64,000 nt of DNA, from assembly GCA_964017065.1 (NCBI GenBank), contig OZ024787.1:6958996-7022995 (forward strand), given 5' to 3'. Below, one piece after another: positions 21,202 through 32,437 of the stretch. The DNA comes from Haliclona indistincta (Eukaryota > Porifera > Demospongiae > Haplosclerida > Chalinidae). Position 1 is the first letter of the stretch. Each line of letters begins with the position of its first letter. A program made the translations under genes and the position numbers. A model generated the notes under the pieces. It was not told the origin of the DNA and searched no databases. It saw only the letters and a list, made by a program, of their open reading frames with translations.

Positions 21202-24200
21202 TTAACCACTAACATGTTGGATAAGACGATCCATAACAAGTGTGAGTTGCATCATATTTTCATCAGTATTTGTCTCGTTTGCATACCATATCTCCAAGTC
21301 TCTACGGCTCTCTAAATGTGCAAGAATGACAGTGTCATAAAACACTGAAAATTGATGTAACATAATTTGGATACGCAAACATTTCCAGATCTACGATAGT
21401 TATTTATAGCTCATTGAGATGACGCACCATACCTTCTCCAATGTCGCGAAGGTGTTTTATCACTTTTAGTGCTATTTCACGATACTGCTCATAAGTGATC
21501 AAGGTCTTGGGTATCTGTATTACATAATCCAGACAATAACATGAAAAAAGAACTTCTGCAAGCATAGAAACTCAACCTTTTTCGGAGGACTCCCATCTTG
21601 AGCTATGTCTGCACATTGCCTATGCAGGCAGACTTGCTTTTTCTTGCCTGCTCCTCCAAACTTGACCATATCTTTGCAGTTTATACACTGCCCGCAATCT
21701 TTCCTAGTGCACCCAGCACAACTACCACAACGTCTTCTTCGTTTTCTTGAAGTCTTATGAGCAGTTGCTTGAGATGGGGCCTGCATAGGAGGTCAATAAT
21801 TCAACTGCAAGTATTGTCAGGAGTTTATCATCCTATCAAAATAATAAGTGCAGTAGTAAATATATTTCCGCCGCTCAGCATATTGCAAAAACTTCCTTCT
21901 ATAAAATTTTGTACATTACAGCTGCACAGTCAAGCATGAACATACAATGTGCCCGTTTATTTTCTGTTTTTCCACAGACGTATGCTCCTTAATTGGAATG
22001 GCTATTATAATAATTTTCAACGTACTGTATAAGGGTGACTTGGTGTTGATGTTTGCTTGTTTGTGATACTCTGTGTGAAGTACATGTACAAGGTGATAAT
22101 TCAAACAGCTTAAGTAATTGCATGTTTACCGAATGAAGATGCTGAGTTAGCTCTTCTAGGACTTTTGTTCCACCTTGTGTAACTCTTTCTCTCAAATCTA
22201 TGACCCACTCACAGAGATTGTCTACTTGTTCTTGTGTGAGAGTCACATGACCGGCACCAAAAAGAGAATACTGGCAAACGTTGTGTTGAGTAAGAATCCA
22301 AAGATTTAGTAGAGTATTGCACTTAATGACAGAGGATCCCAGCGGAATGTTGTTTTTCTTAAAGGTATCAAATTCCTCCATCAGACAATTATCCATGATC
22401 AGAAAGTCACGATAGCTCTTTATCGGTACTTGCTGATGATATACACGACTTTCCTCCCAAAGAAGTACATCTAAGTCGATGTTTAGACCAAATTCACCCC
22501 TAGTTTTGTCCAAATGAGGTTCCATCTACACAAAAGTGTTAATGAGTTTAGTAGGTACTATAACATGACTTACGTTTACATCATCATCATCATTAGAATT
22601 GAAAGCATATTCTTTACTGCCAGTTGTCCACCTCCGGTACAAAGAGCTGCTGTACAATTGGTTTTCCAACATCTGCAAGCTCTAATAATTGCATTAAATT
22701 ATTGTTGTAATTATTTTAATTTTAGAAATCACTTACCTCTTTCTGATCAGATAGAGTCATGAAATTGGAAGTGAGTGTATTAACAGCTGTGAAAGAGCTA
22801 TTAGCTGAACTAGTAGAAGGAAGGCAAAGACCTGTAGTCAAAGTGGAAGGTACTCGAGATGAGAAATCACAAGCAGTTGCTGAGGTGGAAGGCGATTGAG
22901 GAGAGCGCTGGAAAAACTGCTTCAGACGGGAAGTGTTTACCTTCTGTGATAATACTTTCGATGGATTACCTTGGTCACGTAGTCTGTAAGTACCCTTTGG
23001 AAGCACTTCATGAATTACATACGGGCCAGTCCAGTTGGGAGCTAGTTTCATTCCTTTCTTGGAATGCTTTTTGCTGTTCATTAACAACACAAGAGATCCA
23101 ACAGTATACCGAACAATGTCTTTACAGTGCTTTGCGTCATAGTACTTCTTCTGTCGACTCTGAGCAGACTTGATGTTTTTAAGAGCTTTTTTCCGAATCC
23201 TGACTAATCTTTCAAGAGACGTATCGAAATCCAGCAAGTCGTCTGAAGAGAAGTCTGAGTCATTACCTGGAGCTGAAGCAGTAGAACTAGGGGTGTTGAG
23301 ATTAAAGTTGCTAGAAGATAGAGGAGCACTACTGGGTGTGCAAAGAACTTGGAGGTCATGTGCTGATGAACTACTGTTGTGGGCGGAGTCAGAGAGAGAA
23401 GCATTAGTAGGAGCTGTAGTTTGGTCACTACTGTTGCAGGCGAGAGAAGCATTAGTAGGAACTACAGTTTGATCACTACTGTTGCAGACGAGAGAAGCAT
23501 TAGTAGGAGCTGCAGTTTGGTCACTACTGTTGCAGGCGAGAGAAGCATTAGTAGGAGCTGCAGTTTGATCACTACTGTTGCAGGCGAGAGAAGCATTAGT
23601 AGGAGCTGCAGTTTGATCACTACTGTTGCAGGCGAGAGAAGCATTAGTAGGAGCTGTAGTTTGGTCACTACTGTTGCAGGCGAGAGAAGCATTAGTAGGA
23701 GCTGCAGTTTGATCACTACTGTTGCAGGCGAGAGAAGCATTAGTAGGAGCTGCAGTTTGATCACTACTGTTGTGGGCGAGAGAAGCATTAGTAGGAGCTG
23801 CAGTTTGATCACTACTGTTGCAGGCGAGAGAAGCATTAGTAGGAGCTGCAGTTTGATCACTACTGTTGTGGGCGGAGTCAGAAAGAGAAGCATTAGTCGG
23901 AGCTGCAGTTTGTTCACTACTGAGGGTGGAGCCATTGTTGAAATCAGAGTAATGAGAATCGTTCTCACCAAGATCTGCACCTAGGTTAAACTCTATAGGT
24001 AACCTTGCCTGTCTTCCGAATACAAGTACAAAAGGTGACTGCTTAGTTGAGTCTTGACGAGAAATTCGGTAGGAAAAAAGAATCGAATCAATGTACAAAT
24101 CCCAATCTGTTTGCTCCTCTTCCACAAACTTCAAAAGTTGTCGTTGGAGTGTTTGATTAAAGCGTTCATCCAATCCATTGCTTTGAGGATGATAAGCACT

Positions 24201-25077
24201 TGTTAAATGGCTCCTGACACCCATTAGCCGGCAAAGCTCATCATTCACCTATTATTTGAAATATTATAGTCGAAATAGTATTAGTGTTATTTTTTGATGT
24301 ACCTGATTGACAAACTCTCTTCCTTGATCAGAAATCTTGATGCGGCAGCATCCGTGGATCGTGAAGCACTTAAACAAGAACTCTGCAATACCATCTGCTC
24401 CTTTGTCTTTTAACGCTGTTGCCTCAGGCCATTTGGAAAAGAGGCAGCTGACAGTCATTATGTACTTGTTGCCTCTGGGTGTCTCAGGAAGAGGTCCAAT
24501 CAGGTCAATTCCCACAGTGTCCCATACTTCTGCCTTTACAGGTATTGGGTGAAGCTCAGCTGTTGTTTTGTCAAATTTCCTAACGTGTAAGCACAATAAT
24601 TATTTTACACATGAATTGTGTCGATATCATGTACCTGTTTGCTCTTTGGCACTTTTCACATGTTCGGCAAAAATTCTTAACATCCTCGACAATTCCCTGC
24701 CAGTAAAATCGTTCTGTAATCTTAGCAAGAGTCTTGTCCCTTCCAAAATGCCCCCCTCCTAGCACACTCGAATGACACTCCTCCAGCACTTGTGATTTTT
24801 GACAGGACTTCACTACCTACACCAGTGATGATTTAGCAGATAAACTAACAAGTTGTCAATATAATATAGTAACTAGCTCATGCACCCACCGTGAGTTACT
24901 CGCACTGACCTGCAAATCTACTTGCCTCTTCTTCTCCCTGTGATACAGCAAACCGTTTTTGATTAAAAAGCTCTTCCCTTTCCTTCTCAAACCGTCTTTC
25001 TCTGCCTTGCTGAATTCTGAAGGGAATGTACCGCTGCAACAAAGATTGTACAGTCTGTCGTACAATTCGGGCTCCAT
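21202..25077 (-). CDS. Ginger1 transposase with C-terminal CXXC zinc finger
   Basis: Nine exons, all GT-AG, phases consistent: 25077-24910, 24816-24635, 24579-24303, 24248-22737, 22681-22574, 22525-22130, 21780-21577, 21514-21433, 21311-21202; 1,012 aa. Exons 2-4 hold an integrase-like H2C2 zinc domain (ECHSSVLGGGHFG...CRTCEKC) and an RNase H-fold core with Asp in GIDLIGPL, Asp in KISDQGREF and Glu in GLDERFNQ. Exon 4 then has about 11 tandem 16-residue repeats (SSDQTAAPTNASLACN) and an integrase-like C-terminal part (KLAPNWTGPYVIHEV). Exon 7 encodes a CXXC zinc finger (CGSCAGCTRKDCGQCINCKD, then MVKFGG and a CLHRQC pair) preceded by KRRRR. Expected role: cut-and-paste of this element in the nucleus. 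The C-terminal fusion to CXXC is inferred from splice phases; two separate transcripts are possible. Confidence 0.85.
23375..23930. repeat. 48-bp tandem repeat coding array
   Basis: About 11 near-identical 48-bp units inside Ginger1 exon 4, encoding the 16-residue Ser/Thr/Asn-rich linker. Because the period is a multiple of three with few stops, several antisense and shifted frames are also open; those are shadows. Confidence 0.95.
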
Positions 25078-25346
25078 TTTATACTGCAGCTGCAGACGGA
25101 ACACGCGTAGCAGGTGTGAATCAAAACAGCGGCACTAGTGCGCGGTAAGCTGCAGAATTTCCTAAACGCGACCATTTTTCCTAGGAAATAGTGCCGCTGA
25201 TGCTGCCAAATTTCCTAGGAAAAATTGTCGCAGCGGCAAAATTTCCTAGCGGCCCGATTTCCTGTGACACCGGACGAAGTTTGATCAATTACTCTATCTC
25301 GATAGTGCGAACCCTGAGTATTACAACATTACACTGGGCAGGAGCG

Positions 25347-26096
25347 ATGTTGGGTGCAATGAAAGAGTTTGACCCGGACAGAGGAAACTGGACCGAGTAT
25401 GCCGAGAGGTTGAAACACTATTTCACTGCTAACAACATTGAAGATGCAACCGTGAAGCGGTCAGTACTCATCACAGTTATGCATGGGCGAAGCATGCATG
25501 CAGCATATGCTCGTTTGAGAAGGAACGTGGCTCCAGCGAAGGTGGACGACAAAACCTTTGACGAACTAGTACAAGTGATGTCGGACCACTGTAACCCAGC
25601 GCCGTCTGTTATCATGCAGAGATACAAGTTTAATACACGTGGAAGACAGCCGAACGAGTCAGTGATGACCTACGTGTCGGAACTCAGAGCTCTGGCAGAA
25701 CACTGCAAGTTTCCGGCAGACTTTCTGGACGAACTATTGCGAGACAGATTGGTGTGCGGGATAAATGACCAGCAAATTCAGCGACGACTGCTGGCTAGAA
25801 GAGACCTCAAATTACAAGATGCGATAGACGACGCAATGAGCTGTGAAAACGCTACCAAGGACTTCAAGGCCTTGCAGTTGACGCCTGAAGATGCAGCTCA
25901 CCCGCTACTCAAGGTGAAAATGGGTAGAGGACAGACACCATCTCCTCCAGTACGTTGTTTTCGCTGCAACAAGACAGGTCACAATGCTGCATCGTGTCGA
26001 TTCAAGTCTGCATGTGCGCTGTCACCAGTGCCGGAAAAACAGGACACATCAAGGCAGCTTGTCGTTCGTCGCAGCGTCCAGCTAAAGGCGGAGTGA
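25347..26096 (+). CDS. gag of the gypsy element
   Basis: Starts MLGAMKEFDPDRGNW 13 bases after the 5' LTR. A capsid-like retrotransposon Gag domain (about residues 10-180) is followed by a CCHC zinc knuckle (CFRCNKTGHNAASC, about 25967-26006). Beyond about 26013 the reading frame is suspect: a second knuckle is readable only by moving through the other two frames (CHQCRK at 26020, then KTGHIKAAC). Forms the nucleocapsid/particle protein of the retroelement. Confidence 0.85.
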   Translation: MLGAMKEFDPDRGNWTEYAERLKHYFTANNIEDATVKRSVLITVMHGRSMHAAYARLRRNVAPAKVDDKTFDELVQVMSDHCNPAPSVIMQRYKFNTRGRQPNESVMTYVSELRALAEHCKFPADFLDELLRDRLVCGINDQQIQRRLLARRDLKLQDAIDDAMSCENATKDFKALQLTPEDAAHPLLKVKMGRGQTPSPPVRCFRCNKTGHNAASCRFKSACALSPVPEKQDTSRQLVVRRSVQLKAE

Positions 26097-29000
26097 AGAG
26101 TCTGAAAGCTGAGGATGATTTCTCGCTCAGTCCACCAGTACCCGAAGAAGAGTACCAATTGTTTGCAGTCGAAGCTGAGGACGTCGAGTGTAAACCACCG
26201 TTGACAGTACAGATGCAGTTGGATGCAGTTGGATGGAGTGCCACTGCGGAGGTGGATACCGGTGCCGCTATCTCAATCATTTCAGAAAACACCTTCAAGC
26301 GGTTGTGGAAGAACAGAGAACTTCAGAAATCATCGGTAACACTCAGGACATACTCTGGTGAGCCTCTAAAAGTACTGGGAGTTTTTACTGTCCTAGCAGA
26401 GCATGGGAGTAACAAGAAAGAGGTTATTCTCACCGTTGTCAAAGGCTCTGGGCCTTCACTAGTGGGTCGAAATTGGCTTGATAAGTTCCCGTTCGACTGG
26501 GGTCAGATTCACCATGTGAATAATGCATTGCAGGAGGTATTGTCTCGTCATTCCTTAGTGTTTTCTGCAGAATTAGGAGCGCTGAAAGACTTCAAAGTAT
26601 CACTGGACGTAGATGAGACAGTCAAACCAAGATACTGCAAGGCACGACCAGTTCCATATGCAATGCGAGCTTTAGTGGATGAAGAATTGGACAGACTGGA
26701 GAGTTTAGGTGTGATCGGGCCAGTGACACATGCCAAATGGGCTGCGCCGATTGTTCCTATCCTCAAACCAGACAAGAAATCCGTTCGAATTTGTGGTGAT
26801 TTTAAGCTGACTGTGAATCAAGCAGTCAAAGTGGATCGATATCCTATTCCCCTAATTCGAGATCTGTTCACTGGGTTGAATGGAGGCAAGTTCTTCTCTA
26901 AGCTAGACCTATCTCATGCCTATCTACAATTGTTAGTCGATGACAAGGCCAAGGAGCTTCTCGTTATTAACACTCACAAGGGTCTATTTCAGTATAATAG
27001 GCTACCGTTTGGAATTGTATCAGCTCCGGGCATCTTCCAGCGGACCATGGAGAATCTCCTGCGAGGCATCCCAAGAGTTGCTGTCTATCTCGATGATATT
27101 CTGATCTCAGGAGAGACTGAAGAAGCTCATCTGCAGACCCTAGACCAAGTACTTGAGAGACTTGAGAAAGCTGGTCTTAAACTAAAGGAAGGTAAATGCT
27201 CCTTTTTGTCTTCTTCTGTGGTGTATCTTGGCCATAAAATTGATGAGCATGGTCTTCATCCGACTCAGGTCAAGATCGAAGCAGTCTTAGCCGCCCCCGA
27301 GCCTAAGAATGTAACAGCCTTGAAATCTTACTTGGGTCTGCTAAACTATTATGGTAGATTCACGTCTAATTTATCTTCTACCCTCGCCCCATTGTAAAAG
27401 CTTCTGAACAAGAACGCACATTGGCGTTGGACCAATGTAGAGAAGCAAGCATTCCAAGCTTCGAAAAAACTGTTAACAGAAACCCCTGTATTAGTCCATT
27501 ATGACCCGAGCAAAGAACTGATCCTTTCTTGTGATGCATCTGCATATGGTTTGGGTGCTGTGCTGGCGCACAAATTCCCTGATGGTAGTGAGAAGCCCAT
27601 TGCTTTTGCATCTAGAACTCTATCTCCAGCAGAGAAAGGATATTCCCAATTAGAAAAAGAGGGATTGGCTTGTGTTTTTGGTGTTAAAAACTTCCATGAA
27701 TATCTATTTGGGAGAATGTTTTCTTTATATACAGATCACAAGCCCTTGTTGGGTCTCTTGGATGAAGATAAATCTATTCCTGTTCAAGCTTCCGCTAGAA
27801 TTCAGCGTTGGGCACTCACTCTGGAGATGTATCAATATCAGCTGAAGTTCAAGACATCCAACCAGAATGCCAATGCTGATGCCCTCAGTCGTCTTCCGCT
27901 AACAACTATGCATTCTCCGACGCCACAACCCACGGAGTTAGTTCTCATGATGGAAGCATTGGACGGGGAGATGCCTGTGTCGTCACACCAAATCAAAACC
28001 TGGACAAGAAGAGATCCAACGTTATCCAGAGTACTACAGTTTGTGCAGAAGGGATGGCCGTCCACAGTGAAAGACGAGCAACTCAAGATCTATGAAAAAA
28101 AAAAGTTGGAATTGTCGTGTCAACCTGTTATGGGGTAGTCGTGTGGTTGTTCCTCCTCAAGGGCAGCAGGCTATCCTTCGTCAATTGCATTCGTCTCATC
28201 CTGGTGTGGTTCGCATGAAGCAGCTGGCTCGTGCCTACATCTGGTGGCTGAGTATGGACAAAGATATTGAGAGACATGTCCATCATTGTTCAGCCTGTCA
28301 AGTGAATCAGTCTTCCCCTCCTGTAGCACCTGTTATACCGATTCGTTGGCCTTCACGACCATGGTCTCGTATCCATGTTGATTTGGCTGGTCCATTTCTG
28401 AATCATACATTTTTGGTGGTCGTGGATGCTTACACTAAGTGGTTGGAGGTACACATTCTACCCTCAGCAACCTCAAGTGCTACTATTACTGGTCTCAGAA
28501 AGATCTTCGCCACATTTGGAGTTCCCGAGATCTTAGTCTCTGATAATGGACCCAACTTTTCGAGCCAGGAATTTGAGACATTTCTAAAACAAAATGGAGT
28601 GATTCACAAGACATCAGCACCATACCATCCAGCCTCGAATGGTTTGGCAGAGAGAGCTGTGAGAACATTCAAACAAGGAATCAAGAAAATCACGAAAGGA
28701 TCGCTGCAAGATCGACTATCTCGATTCCTGTTTGGATATCGTAATATACCACAGACTACAACTGGACACTCTCCTGCAGAATTGATGTTTACCCGGCACT
28801 TGCGTTCTCCTATGGACTTATTGAAACCAGACTTGAACAGAAGGATGGAGGAGAAACAAGATGAACCAGTGGATCCAGTTCGAGAATTCAAACCACGTGA
28901 TCTGGTGTTTGTCAAGAATTTTCCACCAGGATCCAAACCCAAGTGGTTACCCGGAGAGATTAAATCAACTGATGGTCCTCGCTCATTCGCTATATCACTA

Positions 29001-29297
29001 GCTGATGGACGAATCATTCGCCGTCACCTTGATCATATCCGAAGTCGTTATCCCGAGAGCCAAGATGATGTGGACCTCACTCCTGCAGTTGAGCCCTCTC
29101 CGAAAGAGATCGACAAACCGGAGGAGTCAGATCATGCAAGTTCTCCACTTGATGAAAAACCCACTGAGCAACCAACCGTCTCAGAGCCCACTGATCATGA
29201 CTCCTCAGACGATCCACCGACTCCTCCTCCCAGACGCAATCCTCCTTCCAATCGCAAACCACCTTCTCGCTTTGGTGACTATGTGCGTTCAAACTAA
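26020..29297 (+). pseudogene. pol of the gypsy element (PR-RT-RNaseH-IN), broken
   Basis: Protease motif VDTGAAISII (about 26253), RT with YLDD (about 27087-27098), RNase H beginning [13 protein letters not shown] (about 27527), integrase zinc domain (HSSHPG...HHCSACQ, about 28188-28300) and DDE core (HVDLAGPF, SDNGPNF, NGLAERA). Disruptions: an in-frame TAA at 27395-27397 between RT and RNase H (LAPL-stop-KLL), and a frame change near 28100-28130 close to a run of ten A. The C-terminus is acidic/Pro-rich, with no chromodomain seen. As written it cannot yield a full Pol. Confidence 0.9.
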
Positions 29298-29308
29298 AGG
29301 AGGAGGAA

Positions 29309-29530
29309 TGTTGTGACCTCTCATGCAGAGACTTGTTGGCAGACAGACACTATTTTTATAAACAATGATCTTGTATAATTGTATCATGTGACCATGTTCA
29401 CCTCTGCCTATTTATGATGCTACACTGTCTGCCTGTGTTCTGTTCTGCTAATAATACTTTGCTGCCGGTTTTTACATCGCTGTCAAACTGCTATCTCGAT
29501 AGTGCGAACCCTGAGTATTACAACATTACA
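29309..29530 (+). repeat. 3' LTR of the gypsy element
   Basis: 222 bp, TGTTGTGACC...ACATTACA, followed by target duplication AGTCT at 29531-29535. It is the uninterrupted reference for the split 5' LTR. Confidence 0.96.
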
Positions 29531-29535
29531 AGTCT

Positions 29536-30119
29536 CACGAGTACTGTACTGAGCCCAAGAGGTGCCCACAAATGAGGGGCTCCGGTCAAAAAGGGGCTTA
29601 AAACGTATTTCGGTTGAAAATTGAGCTAAAATCGAGAAGTCTGATGTCCGAAGAACAAACTGAGAAAATATAGAGGCGATAGCCCTTCGCTTTGTTGCAC
29701 AGCAGCGACGCGAGCAAAGCCGAGTAATTATAGGCGTAATGGGGCGGAGTTTCAACGCTAGCGCCGCGCTTACTACCAAGTCTTGCAGGTGGTTGATAAG
29801 CGACTAAAACTGCAGTGAAATGATGTATTTATGTGAAAAAAACCTTTACAAGTCGATGAAAAAGGAAAGAACTTCGCTCTGCACGAGATTGTTTTACACA
29901 TAATGTCGCAATACTTATACCGGTTGTTCTTTTTATTTGTTATCTCTTTGACCACTGAAAAGTTGTAAAAATACAACGCTACTTAGTATTCATGGTAAGT
30001 GCCCACTTTATAATAATCATTAATAACACAAGTTATAATGGTTATTGTACAGGAAATGAGATACAGGCGGCATTCAAGTACCGTGAAACCACCCCCTCTG
30101 TCGGCATGTATTCGGAACC
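29536..30119. other. Intergenic, no gene seen
   Basis: Non-coding. Contains a CG-rich stretch (about 29700-29780) reminiscent of other repeat ends in the window. No ORF or RNA gene supported. Confidence 0.4.
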
Positions 30120-30128
30120 TTCATCTTT

Positions 30129-31649
30129 GGGTGTCTCTAAAATCCGGACCGGACCGGACCGACGGACCCGAACTGTCTAAAATACTGACCTCGTTTGGGT
30201 GCGCAACGTAAGGCCGATAATGTATAATACGAGGAAAGATGTCTAGTATAAGAGCAACATTATAAGTAGTAGTAGTAATACTGTAATAGTTGTATACTGT
30301 AATAGTAGAAGTTATAATATTGTAATAGTTTTACATACTGTAGTAATAATACTGTAATACTCAGGTAATACTGAAGTTATAATACTGTAGGAAAAACACC
30401 AAGTGAGCTGTGCACTAGCTAATAACAACTGGGTTGCCAGCAGAGGTGGACCTGTCCTCGTTAAATGGTGGAGTTCTCGGCAAATTTTCCATCTTTTGTC
30501 AAAGAGACATGACTCAGTTTTTCCAGATTCTCAAGTAGCTAAATCTTTTAGCAGAGTAAACTTGAACTCTGATCAGTGTGAACACATGTGGTTTGCCCAG
30601 TAGTATGTGAGGACTCGTTTAATAGTAGCTACAAAGACGGGCCTAAAAACCAAAACAGAAAGTTCAAATTAAGATTTCGGCTTGAGTTCCCCAAACATAA
30701 TTGTTTTCCTGGTGAAACAAATCCCGAATATCACTAACGTACATTGGAACTTCACTGGCTGTAGCACCATGCTTACGCTGCCAGAATTTAACGGCATTAA
30801 TTGCATGGTTCCAACAGAGAAATCTGCAGATATTAGGTAAGTGGAAATCAATAGCTTCAAAAGGCATCATGAGACAGACGAAATGCTTTTCTCCTGAGAT
30901 GTTGACAATTAGACACTTGCTTTCTGTTTCTAGGTAGCAATACTGGACTATAAGCATTGCGCTACTACAATCAGCAATCTTGTGATTGTAAACAACAGAT
31001 GGAGACTGAGTTGTATTCTCCAATTCTCTTAGCACTGAACTACAAGTTCTGACATGAAGATTTTCATTGACAATAGAATGTAATGAATAAGTGTGAGATT
31101 GCTTGCTCGATCACTAATTGTGTACGCATATCTTTTGAACTCCTTCTCTGCACCTTTACCTGCATGTCATGTAATTAAAGTATGTTTTGGATATGACAGG
31201 CTCTGTCTTCAGTAGTTTTCGTCCAAAACGCTCCCACTTAAATTGGTCACACCTCCAATCATCTATGAAACAATTCGGGACAATTCAATTTTGGAATCAG
31301 AAAATTTAATCTATCAACATTCATGTACATGCTTAGAGTAATGCATGCATGATAGAAGTAACCTTTAGCATGCTGTTTTTCTGGTGCAAACAGAAACACT
31401 TGGCCAGCCTTTGGTCTAATAGGAGGTACTTTGCACAACTCTTGCCCCTCAGGATTCAATAGTAGGTCTAAAATTGTGGAATTGGTAGGTCTTCTTGAGG
31501 CTGTAACACCAGGCAAGGCGCTGCTTTCCTCGCTGCTTCCATTCCGACTCCAAAGTCAGCGTTGTATGTCCGGACTAGCGGTCCGGATTTTAGAAGTTGT
31601 CGCAAGTCTGGTCCGTCGGTCCGGTCCGGTCCGGATTTTAGAGACACCC
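30129..31649 (-). mobile_element. MULE copy A (1,521 bp), internally deleted
   Basis: Ends GGGTGTCTCTAAAATCCGGA and its inverse with several CCGGA units. The exact 9-bp target duplication TTCATCTTT is at 30120-30128 and 31650-31658, typical of Mutator-like elements. Same family as 33995-36892. Carries transposase fragments but has lost SWIM, CXXC and most of OTU. Confidence 0.92.
30403..31516 (-). pseudogene. MULE-A transposase/OTU fragment
   Basis: Minus strand. 31516-31370 gives an N-terminal piece (VPPIRPKAGQVFLFAPEKQ). 31035-30690 gives a transposase core segment (ICRFLCWNHAINAVKFWQRK and SEVPMYVSDIRDLFHQ), typical of invertebrate MULE proteins. This jumps directly into the OTU-tail sequence NNYVWGTQAEI. 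The join marks an internal deletion that removed the C-terminal transposase, SWIM and CXXC regions. Confidence 0.8.
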
Positions 31650-31658
31650 TTCATCTTT

Positions 31659-32437
31659 ACAAGTTTCCGGTGTCGGCGCTTTGAGGATCAAAGGATCTAG
31701 CGACTGAAGAACTCTTTTTTTTTTTTTTTTTTTTTAAGGAGACAGATATGAACTGTGTGGATGATAAGATATGTTTGTAGTGTCTGTGTGTGTCTAGCCG
31801 AAGGGGCCTGAGCCGCTTGCAAGAGGAAGAAACGAGCGAGCAAGCGAGATAGCTAGCTGCACTTACTTCTGTCTATTGGTCAATGGCAAGCATTCAGAAC
31901 TGGTAGGAATTACTGGCGCAGTCATCTAAATGTACCTGGATAGCTGCAATCAGTCACACAATCCGGAAAAGCTGGGTACAAGAGCACCCAGAATTCGCCA
32001 TAGTTCCAGACCAGAAGAAACCACGCCTACAGTGACGTGTCTGGTCGTCAACGCGTGGGTGCATGGGTTAAAGTCACGTGCTCCGCCCCAGCTAGCTCAG
32101 TTGTCAAGGAGTTATTCAAAATAATTTTGTAACGTTTAATTGCCGTTTTTGAACGGAGGTCCTCAAATGGTGGGGCACCTCCTTGACTTGGTGGGGCCTG
32201 TGCCCACCTTGGCTCACCCGTAGATACGCCACTGGTGTCATGTTGATCACACTAATTAAAGCACTAGGAGACTTTTCTGCAACGGTTTTGTGATTTTTGT
32301 CTAATTTTCTAAGTGGAACAGCAAGTGTTTTAGCCGCCGGCCATTGCTTTGTGACAGCGAGCTGAAGCAATCCCAGTGGCGTAGGCAGGGGGGCAATTGC
32401 CCCCTTTTTGCAGACTCGGTAGATGAATTTAGTTGTT
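31659..32437. other. Non-coding, old repeat pieces
   Basis: A T23 run at about 31711-31733 may be the tail of a retroposed sequence. GTAGATACGCCACTGG at about 32221 and CCAGTGGCGTAGGCAGG at 32374 are hAT-like ends in opposite order. No gene. Confidence 0.45.

Larger units (their letters stand above)
20588..25269 (-). mobile_element. Ginger1-type DNA transposon (4,682 bp)
   Basis: Ends TGTCACAGGAAATC and its inverse, flanked by CCGG at 20584-20587 and 25270-25273. TGTNR ends and CCGG target duplications are reported for Ginger1. It is inserted in the right arm of the foldback element. Terminal inverted repeats extend about 60 bp or more and contain repeated TTTCCTAGGAAA palindromes, plausible transposase-binding sites. 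It encodes one spliced, apparently intact transposase on the minus strand. Confidence 0.93.
19169..25294. mobile_element. Foldback DNA element (1,440 bp without insert), TA target site
   Basis: It sits in the 5' LTR flanked by TA (19167-19168 and 25295-25296). The ends GAGTAATTGATCAAACTTCG and its reverse complement are exact inverted repeats. The left arm runs to about 19721; the right arm is about 20056-20587 plus 25274-25294, once the Ginger1 insertion is removed. The arms are about 550 bp and highly similar. The loop 19722-20055 has about three direct repeats of an 80-90-bp unit containing GAGTACGTGTAACACCACCAGAGC. No ORF. Family unassigned; TA targeting would fit Tc1/mariner-type mobilisation. 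Confidence 0.9.
18984..25333 (+). repeat. 5' LTR, interrupted at 19169-25296
   Basis: 18984-19168 and 25297-25333 join to recreate the 222-bp LTR exactly as at 29309-29530. The gap is the foldback element plus one duplicated TA. Confidence 0.95.
18984..29530 (+). mobile_element. Ty3/gypsy LTR retrotransposon with two nested insertions
   Basis: LTRs begin TGTTGTGACC and end ACATTACA (TG...CA). The 3' LTR is 29309-29530 (222 bp). The 5' LTR is split: 18984-19168 plus 25297-25333 = 222 bp, the same length, with no base difference that I can see. The target duplication AGTCT is at 18979-18983 and 29531-29535. A purine tract (AAAGGAGGAGGAA) precedes the 3' LTR. Internal region 25334-29308 carries gag then pol in the order PR-RT-RNase H-IN, the Ty3/gypsy order. 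No env. Removing the insertions leaves an element of about 4.4 kb. Confidence 0.96.

Noticed and set aside
23379..23984. Long open frames on the plus strand and another minus frame across the repeat array
   Set aside because: They are shadows of the 48-bp coding repeat: the period is divisible by three so several frames stay open. The frame with integrase domains on both sides is the real one.
20588..25269. Second gypsy retrotransposon, antisense
   Set aside because: There is integrase homology but no gag, protease or RT, the gene has introns, and the ends are TIRs with CCGG duplications: Ginger1, a DNA transposon.
18984..29530. Endogenous retrovirus with envelope
   Set aside because: Nothing with signal peptide or membrane segment follows integrase; the ORF ends in an acidic/Pro-rich tail just before the purine tract and LTR.
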